Assembly: GCF_012489685.1 (NCBI RefSeq)
Contig: NC_080043.1
Location: 15,494,223 to 15,558,222, forward strand
Direction of reading: 5' to 3'
DNA: 64,000 nt
Source: Lotus japonicus
Taxonomy: Eukaryota > Streptophyta > Magnoliopsida > Fabales > Fabaceae
Shown here piece by piece: positions 11,685 to 23,600 of the stretch (position 1 is the stretch's first letter; the number at the start of each line of letters is the position of its first letter). The position numbers and the translations under genes were made by a program. The notes under the pieces are model-generated. The model was not told where the DNA came from. It saw only the letters and a list, made by a program, of their open reading frames with translations, and did no database searches.

Positions 11685-12404
11685 GATTGAAATGCGAGTG
11701 GGAGAGTGGTGGTTAGTGCGTGAATGGAAGAGTGTTGCTGTGTGCACTGCGCTAACACGGAGTTGGGCCGAACCGCCTCATTGAACTTGGGCTTCCAATT
11801 TGTCTTAATTATTGTTTTATCCAAAACACATTAAAATTATTTGGCCCATCCGCACAATCGTGATGTCGGACAAAGAGGAGTGAGCACCATTTCTCGCTAA
11901 TCAATCTACCGCCTCATTACTATCACGATGAATGAGAGTCAGATTGATCATCCAATCTTTCCTGAGAAGTTGTTTCACATTCATAAGCATAGGGTATGCT
12001 ATATGAAAGCTTTCATCCTTCAATGTTGTAATTAGACCCGCACAAACAAGCTTCTTAAACCCACGACTCAAATCAAGGGTCGGCCCATCATGAAGAGCAT
12101 AGGCTTCAACAAGAAAAGGATTCCAGCCAAGCTAAAGAATCCGGCGAGTCACTTGTCATGGCTATCACGAATAAGGCCCCCACAACCCAAACTATATATT
12201 CTTTTAAAATTTGAATCATAAATATTCTCTTTTAAGACAATTTTTTCAACTCGGATTTGGTGTAGACCAAACACTACCTTAAAGATGTAACTTGTAGTAA
12301 AAATCAAACTCTCATACTAGTGTTTTTTTTTTAAATTTCTCCATTTAAAATGGAGGAGATTTACACTTTTTTTATTTGAGTTGCTATGTTATCTTATGAA
12401 ATAA
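11685..12404 (-). promoter_or_regulatory. upstream region of the FLX-like gene
   Basis: About 720 bp between the FLX-like start codon and the Helitron terminus. It contains the 5' leader and should hold the proximal promoter. No convincing TATA box was placed. Confidence 0.4.
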
Positions 12405-12417
12405 CTAGTATTTTTTA

Positions 12418-12434
12418 CCCGTGCGATGCACGGG
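12418..12434 (-). terminator. Helitron 3' terminal hairpin
   Basis: Perfect 7-bp inverted repeat with a 3-nt loop, placed 13 nt from the CTAG end. In Helitrons this hairpin is thought to act as the rolling-circle termination signal. Confidence 0.7.
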
Positions 12435-13954
12435 GGTATTCATTTTTATTTTTAGTGTAAACTTTTTTAAATGTGTTATTTTTGTTACTTTTATCCCAAG
12501 AAAGTTTATGAATTAAATATTAAAACTTCTTTTAGATATAAGAAAACTTAAACTGGAAAGTTTTTTTACGATAAATGTGTTTGAGTTTGTATTGTGGAAG
12601 GTAATAATTATATTTATTTGTGTTTTTTTGTTTGCTTCTCTTTTTTATGAACTGTATGTTTTTTTTTTTTGTTGAGTATCTGCATGTTTGTTTATTTAAA
12701 TGTTGCACTATTTAATTTAGTTCTTATATTAAAATTTAATAGTTTTATACTGTTATATTTTTAAAATTATTAATTTCTTTTTAATCAAGTTCTATATATG
12801 ACTTATAATTCTAAATTGTCGAGCATTTTTTTTCTCTTTTATTCTATCCTTAACTGGACCACCAACGTATCCTGAACAGGTTAAAAACCTGTCAAGAAAA
12901 AAAAAATATTCATAATTTATTACAATTATTAATCATAAATTGAAACTTGAAAGTTTCACATTCTATATTTTATTGAAGCGCCACTTTACTTTGTAACTTA
13001 TGTCCCTTTATGCAATTTGGTAAAAGAAATATTGATTTACTATTCTCCTATTTCTCTTTTATAGCGACGAATAATAGCATTGGGTACAGATTGTAGTACA
13101 ATCTTAATGCGCATATGGAGCTCACTTTTACAAAATTTGGTGCAATATTGGGCATATTCACAAAACTATGGTATACAGGAAAATTGAAAAAAGAGACGGC
13201 TTCATATTTACGTTGTTAGCATAATAATTAAATCTGGTCTAAGATCAGGAAGCATATGAATTTCGAGGTAGCCTTGTAATTAAGACTGTTGGTCTCTTAA
13301 GTTTGCACCCAGGAATAATTACATAGACAGTTAATGTTGGTCTTTAATGGTCCTATTGGCCTAGCTTCCTACCTGTGATAAAGTAGTTTCAACAGATCTG
13401 TAATACAAACTTCAACCCCTTTGACTTTAAATTTACATCTTCCTAAACCTTTGTTTTTCCCTGTTTTAAATTTATCTCTTTTTTTTTGAAAAAAAAAAAC
13501 TTGGTTCCATTGTTTTTTATGAAGTAATTCTTTGGAAATTAAATGGACGCAAGACTTGTTTAACTAAGCTGAGGAAAGAAAGTTGAACAGCCACAATAAC
13601 CGTTAAAAACTGGCCACTATAATGCCAGTCATTCCACTAAAAAAAAGACAATCTAGAGAGCTGAATCCAAAAGTTAAAGTTAGATTTAAAATGTAGGAGC
13701 TTAATACAGTGACGCACAATAATTATCATTCTGACAAAGTAATGCTCTACTAAATTAAGGGTAAATAGCTCCCAACTTGCACAAATTTTCTTCAATTTGA
13801 GGCGAAGAAGAGGAAGAACTATAGAATTCTCCTACTAAAAACAAAAGACAAATTATATGAGTCACTTACAAAGAACACATTTGAAAAGCCAAAGCAACGT
13901 AAACAAAATTTAGATAAGAGGCTAACTTTGCCGGTTAACTGTGGAAGCATAAAA

Positions 13955-14186
13955 TCAAAGTGTATGAAGCATAAAATTTCAACAGCAATAAAAAGATAAA
14001 CATAACATTATGATGAAATGTAACTGATGGAAACTCAAAAGCTTACTCAATGACTCTTAATAAAGTGCAATCAAAGTGTATAAAGCATAAAATTTCAACA
14101 GCAATAAAAAGACAAACATAACATAACGATGAAATGTAACTCATGGAAACTCAAAAGCTTACTCAATGACTCTTAATAAAGTGCAA
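13955..14186. repeat. 116-bp tandem duplication inside the Helitron
   Basis: Two adjoining copies, 13955-14070 and 14071-14186, are of equal length with a handful of substitutions. They have no coding content. They show internal growth of the Helitron after or before its insertion. Confidence 0.85.
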
Positions 14187-17100
14187 TACCATTAGACTTT
14201 ATAACTGAATCTTAAAGGCACTTCACTTTGTAACTGACTAAAGACACTTTAAGCAAGATTAAAAGTAGGAAACATAACTGGCAATAAGCAATTATTTCTA
14301 ATAGTTTTAAGCAAGTAGAAAAATAAGTAAATATTATTCATGACTTATCAACTAATGAATGAGGAAAGCATAACAAAAATTATGAGAAGGCAATTTTCCT
14401 GCATATAGCGTGGAGTTGTCAGATTCTTTCTACTTCAATGGTACTTAAAAAAAGCTATGAAGAAACACAATTTCATTAAACAAAAGATCAGTTGCGGCTA
14501 GTCATCCCCGTTACTTTTAGTTTTAGGCTACAAACCATTAAATAGTAATTTTAAATGTGAATTTTATGAAAAGGAATTTCATTTTGGAAGTTACTAATAT
14601 ATGTATATACTATACAGTACCTTTAGTGGCATGAAGTTTGGCTATACATGACCCTGGAGAAGGAGGGAGGGAAGAGAAGATTGAGATCACAGAGTGAGTC
14701 CTCATCTTTGACAACCCCCCTTTCTCCGCCGCTTGCACCCTGCCATGGATGACCCATCTTCTCAATCTCCCCTTCTTTGAAATCAAAACCATAGATTTAG
14801 CACCCAAGATTATTATAGTCTAATTGAAATCATGATAAACTAAAGGGTGATGTTATGATTCACCGTATTTCCAAATGAATAGCATACTTGTAATACCAAA
14901 AAGAAGGAAGAACAATAATAAGAATTTAAAAAAGAGAAATGAAAAACCTTTGATTGAATAAAAGGAAATTGGCTGGAGGATGATCGAGGAAAGAGTAATC
15001 GAGTAAATTTCTTCAGTTGTTGTCCTCTAGGAAATCCATTTGCGAGTTCCACTTAAACCAAACCACTCTAATAGTCATAGGATATATTCTGTATACAAAA
15101 AAGTAAAATGATGATCAGCAAAAATCACAGCTGCTACATCATAAGCTAAAGAAGCAGCATGTTGAAGACTAACTTTGATATCAAACCATAATTAAAAAAA
15201 AAAACTAAATTTGCCTCTATCAAAAACTAAATTTGAAGCATATTAGATTATCTAGAAGAGAAGAAACAATAAAAGTGAACTTGTTCTACTTCAATTCTCT
15301 AAAGTGAACTATTACCGCAATGAACACTCAACAGTATCAATTGCTATACCAAGTGTAATGGATTGATCACACCCCTCCTCCACTCGCGGAATGTGCGCTC
15401 ACCCCAACCATGAAATCTCCATCTCCATTGATCCCTCCTCCTCCGCTGCTGGCAATGTAAAGCGAAGCGATTAAAAATTAAAAGGTCGTCTGAGCGAAAG
15501 AAAGAGAGGTGAAAGGGGTGAGGGAAAAATGTGTGGTGCACAGGCATGTGAATGAAGAAGATGAATTCAGCAAGTGTTTGAAGTTTGAACCCTAGAAGAA
15601 AGAAGAAATGGGCGTAGAATGGAGTCCTTGAGACAACTAACCTGGCAGAGAGCAACAAAGTGAAAATGAAAGCGAGAGAAAAACCTAACAGAGAAAAGGT
15701 GAAAATGCGATCAACAATTCACAGAGACATTAAAAAGTGAAACTATGAAACTACAGGACGGGAAGAAGTGAGATAAAACCAAATGTCGAAGTCAGACATT
15801 GAAACAATGGGGAAAGATCATATATAACACATAATTAACCTAATCAGATAGCCGTTTTTAAAACAGAAATTCCATAGAAGGCTATGTTTTCCAGATTTTA
15901 CTAATTCTGAATTAAGGCGTCGAGTATGGGTACCTGGGGAGTGGTTGACATCATAAGCACCATTAGGAAACCCAATCACTGAAATTCTGAAAGAAGGGAT
16001 CTCGAAGAATAATGAACTGGGAATGGGGAAGACTTTAATAGAATAAAGTGACAATCACAATATGCAAGTAATGGATTTTTTATAATTCGGAAGAAAACTT
16101 TTCCTTTGGAAGTGTGAATAATAAGGAATTGCTTCATTAATAAACCAAATCATGTCCAGTACATAACTTACCCAAACCTATGGTATTTGAAACCTCAGTG
16201 GTTCGATGAAAGGATTACTATCTCAATGTGAGATCTGAACTTTTCTGCATGAAAATGGAAGATTGGCTTAGTAATGTTAAAAACACAAACACGCATCATA
16301 AAAAGAGGATTTGATTAGCATTACTCAGTTCAGTGATTTTGTGAAGATACGGGCAAGAGCAAGGCTATATATATTAGGAGCAATAAGAAGAAAGAAGAAA
16401 ACCAAAATTAAGGAAGGAAATAAAGTATAAACAAAACCATAAGAAGAAAGAATGGTTAGTAGAATATGTTTTTCCCCAAATTTCTAACAGAAGAATAAAG
16501 GATCAAGTAAAATCATAAAACACGAAACATATATGAAAATCAATTGAATCACGTACCTAGATAAATCCATGCCACCAAGAAAAATATTCACATCCCAAAG
16601 ATGAATTTCCGAGGTTGAATCTCAAACACAAATTCTATTCACAAATAAGAAAAGAAAAAAAATCAAAGGCTCATTTGGAACGACATCAGAGGTAGGTGAG
16701 ACCTTAACCTTGACGTCCAAAATTGGAATGCCTGTGTTGACAGATGATTATAAACAGCTTTTGTGAATGATTCGTTTTCTCACCCATTGGATGTGCGTCG
16801 CTTGGAATGGATGCGTTGATAGGAATGGGTTGTGGTTCAACAAAAACCTCAAATTGAAGAATGCTGCCAAATGAGATGAAGAAAATATGAGGAAATTAGA
16901 AGGAAGAACTCAAATTGAAGAAAGAAAGCGTTAAAAGATAGGTGTTTACCGGTGTTGCAATAATGAAGGAGAAGAACGCAATAGGATGTGCATCGCTTGG
17001 AACGACACAACTTTTCCAAACCCTTGCAAGCCTCACTCAATGTGCGGCTTTGGGTGAGACAGCGGAGGAGCTCCGATCTGGTGCGACCCGATTAATGAGA

Positions 17101-17364
17101 AACCGAGCGATTACAAAGGAAGCGAAGGAAAAATATAACGGAAGGTTGTGGTAACGGAAAATTCAAAAGAAACGTAAGAAAGAAAGGGGAAAAGGCTGAA
17201 GGAAAATGGGATTGAGGATGTACGGCTGTGATTGATTCTTTAGGAAATAATGTGTACTTTTACTAAAATGTCCATGCTAAAAATTACATGGTAGTGCATT
17301 GAATTGTTCAATTCCTTAGTTACCCTCCAAGCTGCACAAACTCTGCTTTTATATATATTATAGA

Positions 17365-17645
17365 TAGATAGATAGATTATAGATAGATTATAGATAGATT
17401 TTGATAATTTAGTTCTATAGAATAAAATTTATTAGATTTCCATACCTTTGTTGCCGACTTCCTATAGGCCGTGAAGAAACGTAACTATCAAACCAAGGTG
17501 TTATTTAAAATATATTTTTTTCTCTTTTTCTTCGTTTCTTATTTTCCCTTTCCCTCCCAATTTTCCTTCTCCCCCATCTGAGAAAATAAAACCACACAAC
17601 ACAACACAACCCAACAACTTCAATTCTTCATTTTCCTCCTCCGCC
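17365..17645 (+). promoter_or_regulatory. proximal promoter and leader of the LIN37-like gene
   Basis: Only 281 bp separate the Helitron 5' end from the start codon. The stretch begins with imperfect GATA/TAGATA repeats (about 17361-17400). It ends with a CT-rich and CACAACA-rich leader (about 17515-17640), typical of a plant 5' UTR. Confidence 0.45.
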
Positions 17646-20600
17646 ATGCCCGTCGATCCCGCCGCCGCCGCCGCCACCACCACCACCGCATCAAGACCTA
17701 TATCTCCACTCCCTCACCCACACCCACACGCTCACCACCACCACCACTACCAATCACCACCACAGCAACAACAAACCCTTCCAATTCGCGCCCCAAACCC
17801 TCAATTCCCCAAACCTCACGATCCATCATCTCACCACTATCTCTACCCTTTCGCCTCTTCCGCCCGCGGCGGCGGCCCCTTCGTTGCCAAAGGGTTTGGA
17901 CCCCTCCCCGCCGATCCTACTGTCTCCGGTTACCCTCCGCCGCCGCCACCTTCTCTTATGTACTCTCATGGCGTTCGCGGCATGCACTTGGATTATCTCA
18001 CTCACGCCTTACACATGAACAGGCCTCCTCACTTGCCTTACCCCCATACGGGTCACGCTCCTCCTGCTTCTACTGCCTCGCCTCCGGTTAAAGGTCACAC
18101 CAAGGTCTCACCATTGAAACTCTCTTTGCTGTCTTGTGGTTTTTATTTGTGTGAAATCATGAAATTTTTGGTTCTATATCTTCAATTATGCTTTTCCTTT
18201 TTGTTATCAGGTTCTATTATGTTCTCCAATTTAAATTAAGTAATTGTACAAATTGGCTTCTATTGTTGTGGTGAACTTGAATTGAATACTGTGCTTAGAA
18301 AGTGTGTCTTGTTGTTGTGCTTTGAAATCAGGATCACAAACTTATTTTGAGATGGCATTTTCAAGTATTGCTTTCATTTTCTTATATTAATTTTTTTTGG
18401 GTTTTTGGTTCTGTCTTTAGGCTACTGCTAGATCTGCGGCTTCGGATGTCAATGGCCACAAAGATACCAGTACAAGGTGAATTTTTTTAATGATGTGTGG
18501 TGTATTCAATTTGGCGTTCTGTCACATTTTATTTTGGTCGTGGAATTGGATTGATATCTTTGATGTGTTTCTTAGGGAACGAAGCAGAGATGAAACTTTT
18601 GTCGTAATCAGAGACCGTAAAGTGAGCCCAAATTCTCTTGTTTTACATAATTTGAATTGTGTGTCTTATAGTGCAGCTCCTAATGAATTCATCTACATTT
18701 ATTCAATTTGCGAGAATTGGGCGCTCTTTCTTTTTGTGTGTGATGTGTACCACTTAAGTTTCAATAAATTGCAATGCATGTTTGAATTCTTAAAAAACAC
18801 ATTTGGAACTGCATGATGAGCTTAGATCTGTCTCTCACAGTTTCAGGGCATCTCTTGCACTGTATATCCTAGCCATTGTATTACTGTTTCCTAATCTTGT
18901 TTCAACTTTCGTATTTTGATTTCTTTCTAAGTTAAACTTCTTTTGTAAACTTTCAATGGTTGTGATCCAAGTACTCTTTGCCTCAAATAAGTTGATGGCA
19001 CATATATTGTTTTCTTTTTCCTCCTGTTTTCAATTTATACCTTATAACATGTTCTCTATACTCACTTTTTTAGATGGTTTTATTCTCTCTAGTCAAACAA
19101 AGTTGTTCCATAAAGCGTAGTGGATATTGTTGTCATTTTCTCCTGTGATTTATTAGGTATCATGCAGAACTCCACCCATAGCTCTTTACCTCAAATTCAT
19201 TGAACAAGTGGGTTTTATTATTCATTGACCAAGTGGGTTTGGTAGCTCTTCCCTCGGTCTTCTTTTGTCCTTGTTCTTACAAGGAAAAAGGTCTCTACAA
19301 GATAAGTAGCAAAGTAAAGATGAGGAGATTGATGATTCTTAGCTTTATAGTTGGGTGTATTTTGTTTGCAGGTAGAGATGGTCACAATTAAGAATAAGAG
19401 TGAAGAGGTTTTAATTAGTTTTATTGATGTAAATATAGAGGCCTACTTTGTAATTCATAAATTTGAACTTACAAAATAAAGAGACAGGTGAAGAATTATT
19501 GCAGAAGTTATAAGATAGAATTTATCTATGGCAAGTGTGGCATAGGGTAGCGCAATCCTCACCCCTAAGCTGGCATTTTAGGTAGAGTTAGGCGTAACCG
19601 GAATTTTTAGATTGTATCGAAGTCTATCCTATATTCATATATAGGGCTACTCCGGCAGATGACCAGTCATGCAAACTTCACGCTCTTGAGGCGTAAGAGG
19701 GAAGTGTGAAGGTCCCACATTGACTAGAGATACAACTAAATAAGTCCTTATATAGGGTAGAGTAATCCTTACCCCTATGAGCTAGCTTTTGGGTAGAGTT
19801 AGGCATAACTCAAATTCTAAGAAGTAAATGAAAATATAGAATGTGTGCTAAATGCGAATTAGTTTATAAATGAAAATATAGAATTTGTCTTCTCTAATTT
19901 CTATTATTAATTATGAATGACATGAGTTTTAAGGACTTTCTATTATTATTTTTGAGCATTTATTTATATATACATAGTACAAATTATATAAAATATATCA
20001 AGAATTTACCGTAGCGGCCATCCTGCTATGCGCTATACCGCTACAGCGTTTTGGGGTCGGTCGCTATCAGGGATTGACAACACTGCTATGTATTTTTCAG
20101 TTATAGTTTACATTAAATAGAAGAGTTTAGTTAAATTGATGCATGGTTTTGTTAAAAAGGTAAGGAAGTGAGAGAAAGAAGAAAGAAAAATCAATGAATA
20201 CAGCTCTCAAAAAAAAAAAATCAATGAATACAATTACAGGCAAGGAAAAGGAAGTAGCATATTAGAGCAAGATAAAATAAAATTACTTCTATAAAGCTTA
20301 TATTCAAACTGCAGTACAAGTGAACTTTACCATGGGAATAGGGGAGGGCTAAGAGTTCTAATTTCTGTACCTGAAGTCCAATAGGAAAAATGATCTAAAA
20401 CATTGGTTCTAAATAACGAATCGTGAAGGTTCTTAATTAATTAGTTCAACAAAATAAGTTCTTAACGTAGCAACTAAATTGAAAGCTTTTAAGATGTCAA
20501 TGTATTACAACCAACCTTGACAGTTTTGTTACTTAGGACCTGTTTGGCTGATCTAAAATCATGTTTCTGCTAAAACAATCAAGTTAAACTGTAGCTCAAG

Positions 20601-23600
20601 TTGTGCAATTTTTTTATTTTTTTATTTCTCAAGATCAATTCTGCACAAGTAAAGTAGTTGTAAAAAAAATATGGGTTTCACATCGATTATCAATTCTATT
20701 CCCTCAAAATCTATTGTGGTAAATTCACTTTTTGAATATAACATTGAAACACATTTTGGCATCAATTATTTCAAAGTCATTTCTCTTCAATCGATTGTGC
20801 TAATCATGTTATTTTTCAATTTTTAGGTCAGATTAACAGAGAATGCTTCGCTGTATGCACTTTGTAGATCATGGTTGAGAAATGGTATAATTGAAGAAAG
20901 CCAGGTCTGAGTTATATATTTGTACTTTCTAGACTTTAGTATCTGCTTATGAGATCAATCAAGTAATGATGACTTGCTAAAGATTCCTCTGCAAGTCTAT
21001 AGTTTGATATGAGGAAATGATGTGAACTACATATATGTTTTGATGATTTACAAAAGTAGCAGCAACTTTAGCCAAACTATCTTTTTTTTTTCCGGTAACA
21101 AGCCAAACTATTTCTATGATAGAGTAGAATTCACATTTTTTATCTTGTGCACTCAAACTACTACTAATAAATAATTGAACTGAGGAGTTTCGATATTTGT
21201 TTTATTTAATGTTACTGTTGCGAAAAGTCTCACATTGACTAGAGATATTGCCAAGATAATCCTTATATATGGGAAAACAGTCCTCACCTAAAAGCTAACT
21301 TTTGGGGTAGAGTTAGGCCAAACAAATGGATCAAAAAAAGGGGGGGGGGGACTTTTGCAACGGGCTATACCACCCAAACCAACTGAGGGAAGTCGCATCT
21401 GCCCCATCAAATTCTAATATGATATCAAAGCCTATTCTAGATCCATTAAGTGGAGACCACCCGTAATTGGGCACCCGCATATGTTAATTCCTGCATATTC
21501 CACGCTCCAGATGTCCAGCCCTAGGCGTGAGGGGATGTGTTGAGAAAAGTCTCACATTGAATAGAGATATGACCAAGATAGTCTTTATATATGGGAAGAC
21601 AATCCTCACCTATAAGCTAGCTTTTAGGGTGGAGTTAGGCCTCTCAAATTCTAATAGTTACCCTTTGTACAAAATATATTTGATTTGCAACTAAATAAAC
21701 GTAATTCTCAATGAAGTTATGCTCTAATTGTGGAGTTTGAATGAATATATTATTTTTGAAAACTTTCCAAAATAATTAATTGGTCTTAATTCTATGATGA
21801 TTCATGAATCATCTAGCATCTATGGAATGAGAGAAATAGGTATGTCTTTAAGAATTAGATATCCATGGTTTCCCTTGGCCTATTTAAGTGTTTTTCCAGT
21901 GGAATGGACTCAATCTTGGTAGTAATTTGTAACAATAGGGCATAAGCAGTTCACCAACCTGGTAGTTTACTAGCTGGATTACGTAGTCTGGGTTTAAAAT
22001 ATTGTGACTTGGATATAACTTTTCCACACAAATGTCAAGTTTTATACCTGATGAAAGTAAGCTAAATTTAAATTATTTTGATCCAAATCATCGATGGAAG
22101 CTGTTTAGGCATTAAAACCGTTGCTGCTTCACCATAATATAGCTTTTACTTTTGTTGGTGAAATATTGATCCAATGTAGGCCTATCATATAGGCCTTAAG
22201 GTTTTATTACAGTAATTTCTATGGCTTCTTTATTTATTCCCTGACGATGGAATACACCAGATTTTTTTCAGAAGCTTAGAAAAACACTTCTTGGGGTGAT
22301 CTAGTTGCTTTGTAATTTGCTAACACAATAAAGAGAAGTTTATAATTTTTTCTCTAATTGATCTTCTCAAAATTGGTTAGAAAGGCAGTTTTGCTTTCTT
22401 CCTTTCTAATTTTCTCATAGTGCAGTTCTAAAGGATTATGATTTATGGCCAGTGACATGCTTTTAGGGGACGACTATATAATATGCATCAATTTATTTTG
22501 ATGGGTTATTTATTTATAATCTCATGATTCATTATACTCCGCAGCCACAGCAGAAAGAAGTAATGAAGGCACTTCCCAAACCATTGCCTGCATCCATGGT
22601 GGCTAGTCATATGTCAAACAAGAATGAACATGAAAAAGATGATGAGCAGGAAGAGGTCTGGTTTTCTGGGATAGTTGCATTTTGTTAGAAATATAATCAT
22701 GCATGTGTCCTTTACCTAATAGCGTAAGCTTTTGAATTAATTGGTTCCTTGACATGGTATCAATGCCTCTATGACTAAGTGGTCTAGAGTTCAATCTTTG
22801 CCGCCCCCAATTTTTCTAATAAAAAATTGAATTTCAGCACATGGTAGGTGGGCCTGTGCATTATCCACGCTTCAAGCCCAAGTGGGTTGTTGCGTGAGGG
22901 GACGTGTTAGAGATATAATCATGCATGTGTCTTTTACCCAACAACTAAGCTTTTGGGATAATTGGTTCATGACTCCTATATTAAAGCCATGTGTGAATGA
23001 AATCCTTATTAATATGGATGTGAGAATTGATTTATGAAGCTTGGGAAATTAGCTCTCAGCTTTCTCATTTATCCTTATACTAATTGAATCCCTGTATTTC
23101 AAGGATTAGATGAACTATTTACAACAAGTTTCTGGAATTTCCTAACCTAAATATATAAATAATTGGATTTCAATGTAAAAGGAAATAAGACACTTAGGAA
23201 ATAGGGAAATCCTCAAGACATAGAAAATAACCATTCCATTGACACAATTTGTGTTGTTGAATAAGTTTTATTGGATAGTGCAGTTTGTGTGTGTATATAT
23301 TTACAGATATATGATCAAACTGTTGTTGAAATTATAGTTATTTCTTCAGTTCTATGCCAAGAGTTTGATCCCATTAATCTGTATCGACTGAGTTATAATC
23401 ATCTATGCTTTCAGAGCGAGGAGATTCGTATCCTCCAGGAGACTGGTATGCTCTCATCAGCAGAAGAAGTAACGAAGAGACATATGAAAGTATGAAAGAT
23501 GTATTGAAATTAGAGTTATTTCTTCAATTCTATGTCAAGAGTTTAATGCCATTAATCTATATCAACTGAGTTATAATCATCTCTGCTTTCAGCTTGAGCA

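Larger units (their letters stand above)
12405..17364 (-). mobile_element. non-autonomous Helitron, about 5 kb
   Basis: Read on the minus strand, the element starts TCTATAATATATATAAAAGC at 17364, preceded by A. It ends at 12405 with CTAG followed by host T. Thirteen bases before the 3' end is a perfect 7-bp stem hairpin, CCCGTGC-loop-GCACGGG (12418-12434). A TC start, 3' hairpin, CTRR end and insertion between A and T are the defining Helitron features. No Rep or helicase frame is visible inside; only short AT-rich frames occur. The 5' boundary is uncertain by 4-8 bp because it abuts a GATA repeat. The interior may hold captured fragments (GC-richer patches near 14.7, 15.4 and 17.05 kb), but none was identified. 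Confidence 0.75.

Noticed and set aside
19977..20100. CGCTATACCGCTACAGCG-rich block in intron 3 of the LIN37-like gene
   Set aside because: It looks like a dispersed legume repeat built on GCTATxGCG words, but ends, TSD and class could not be determined.
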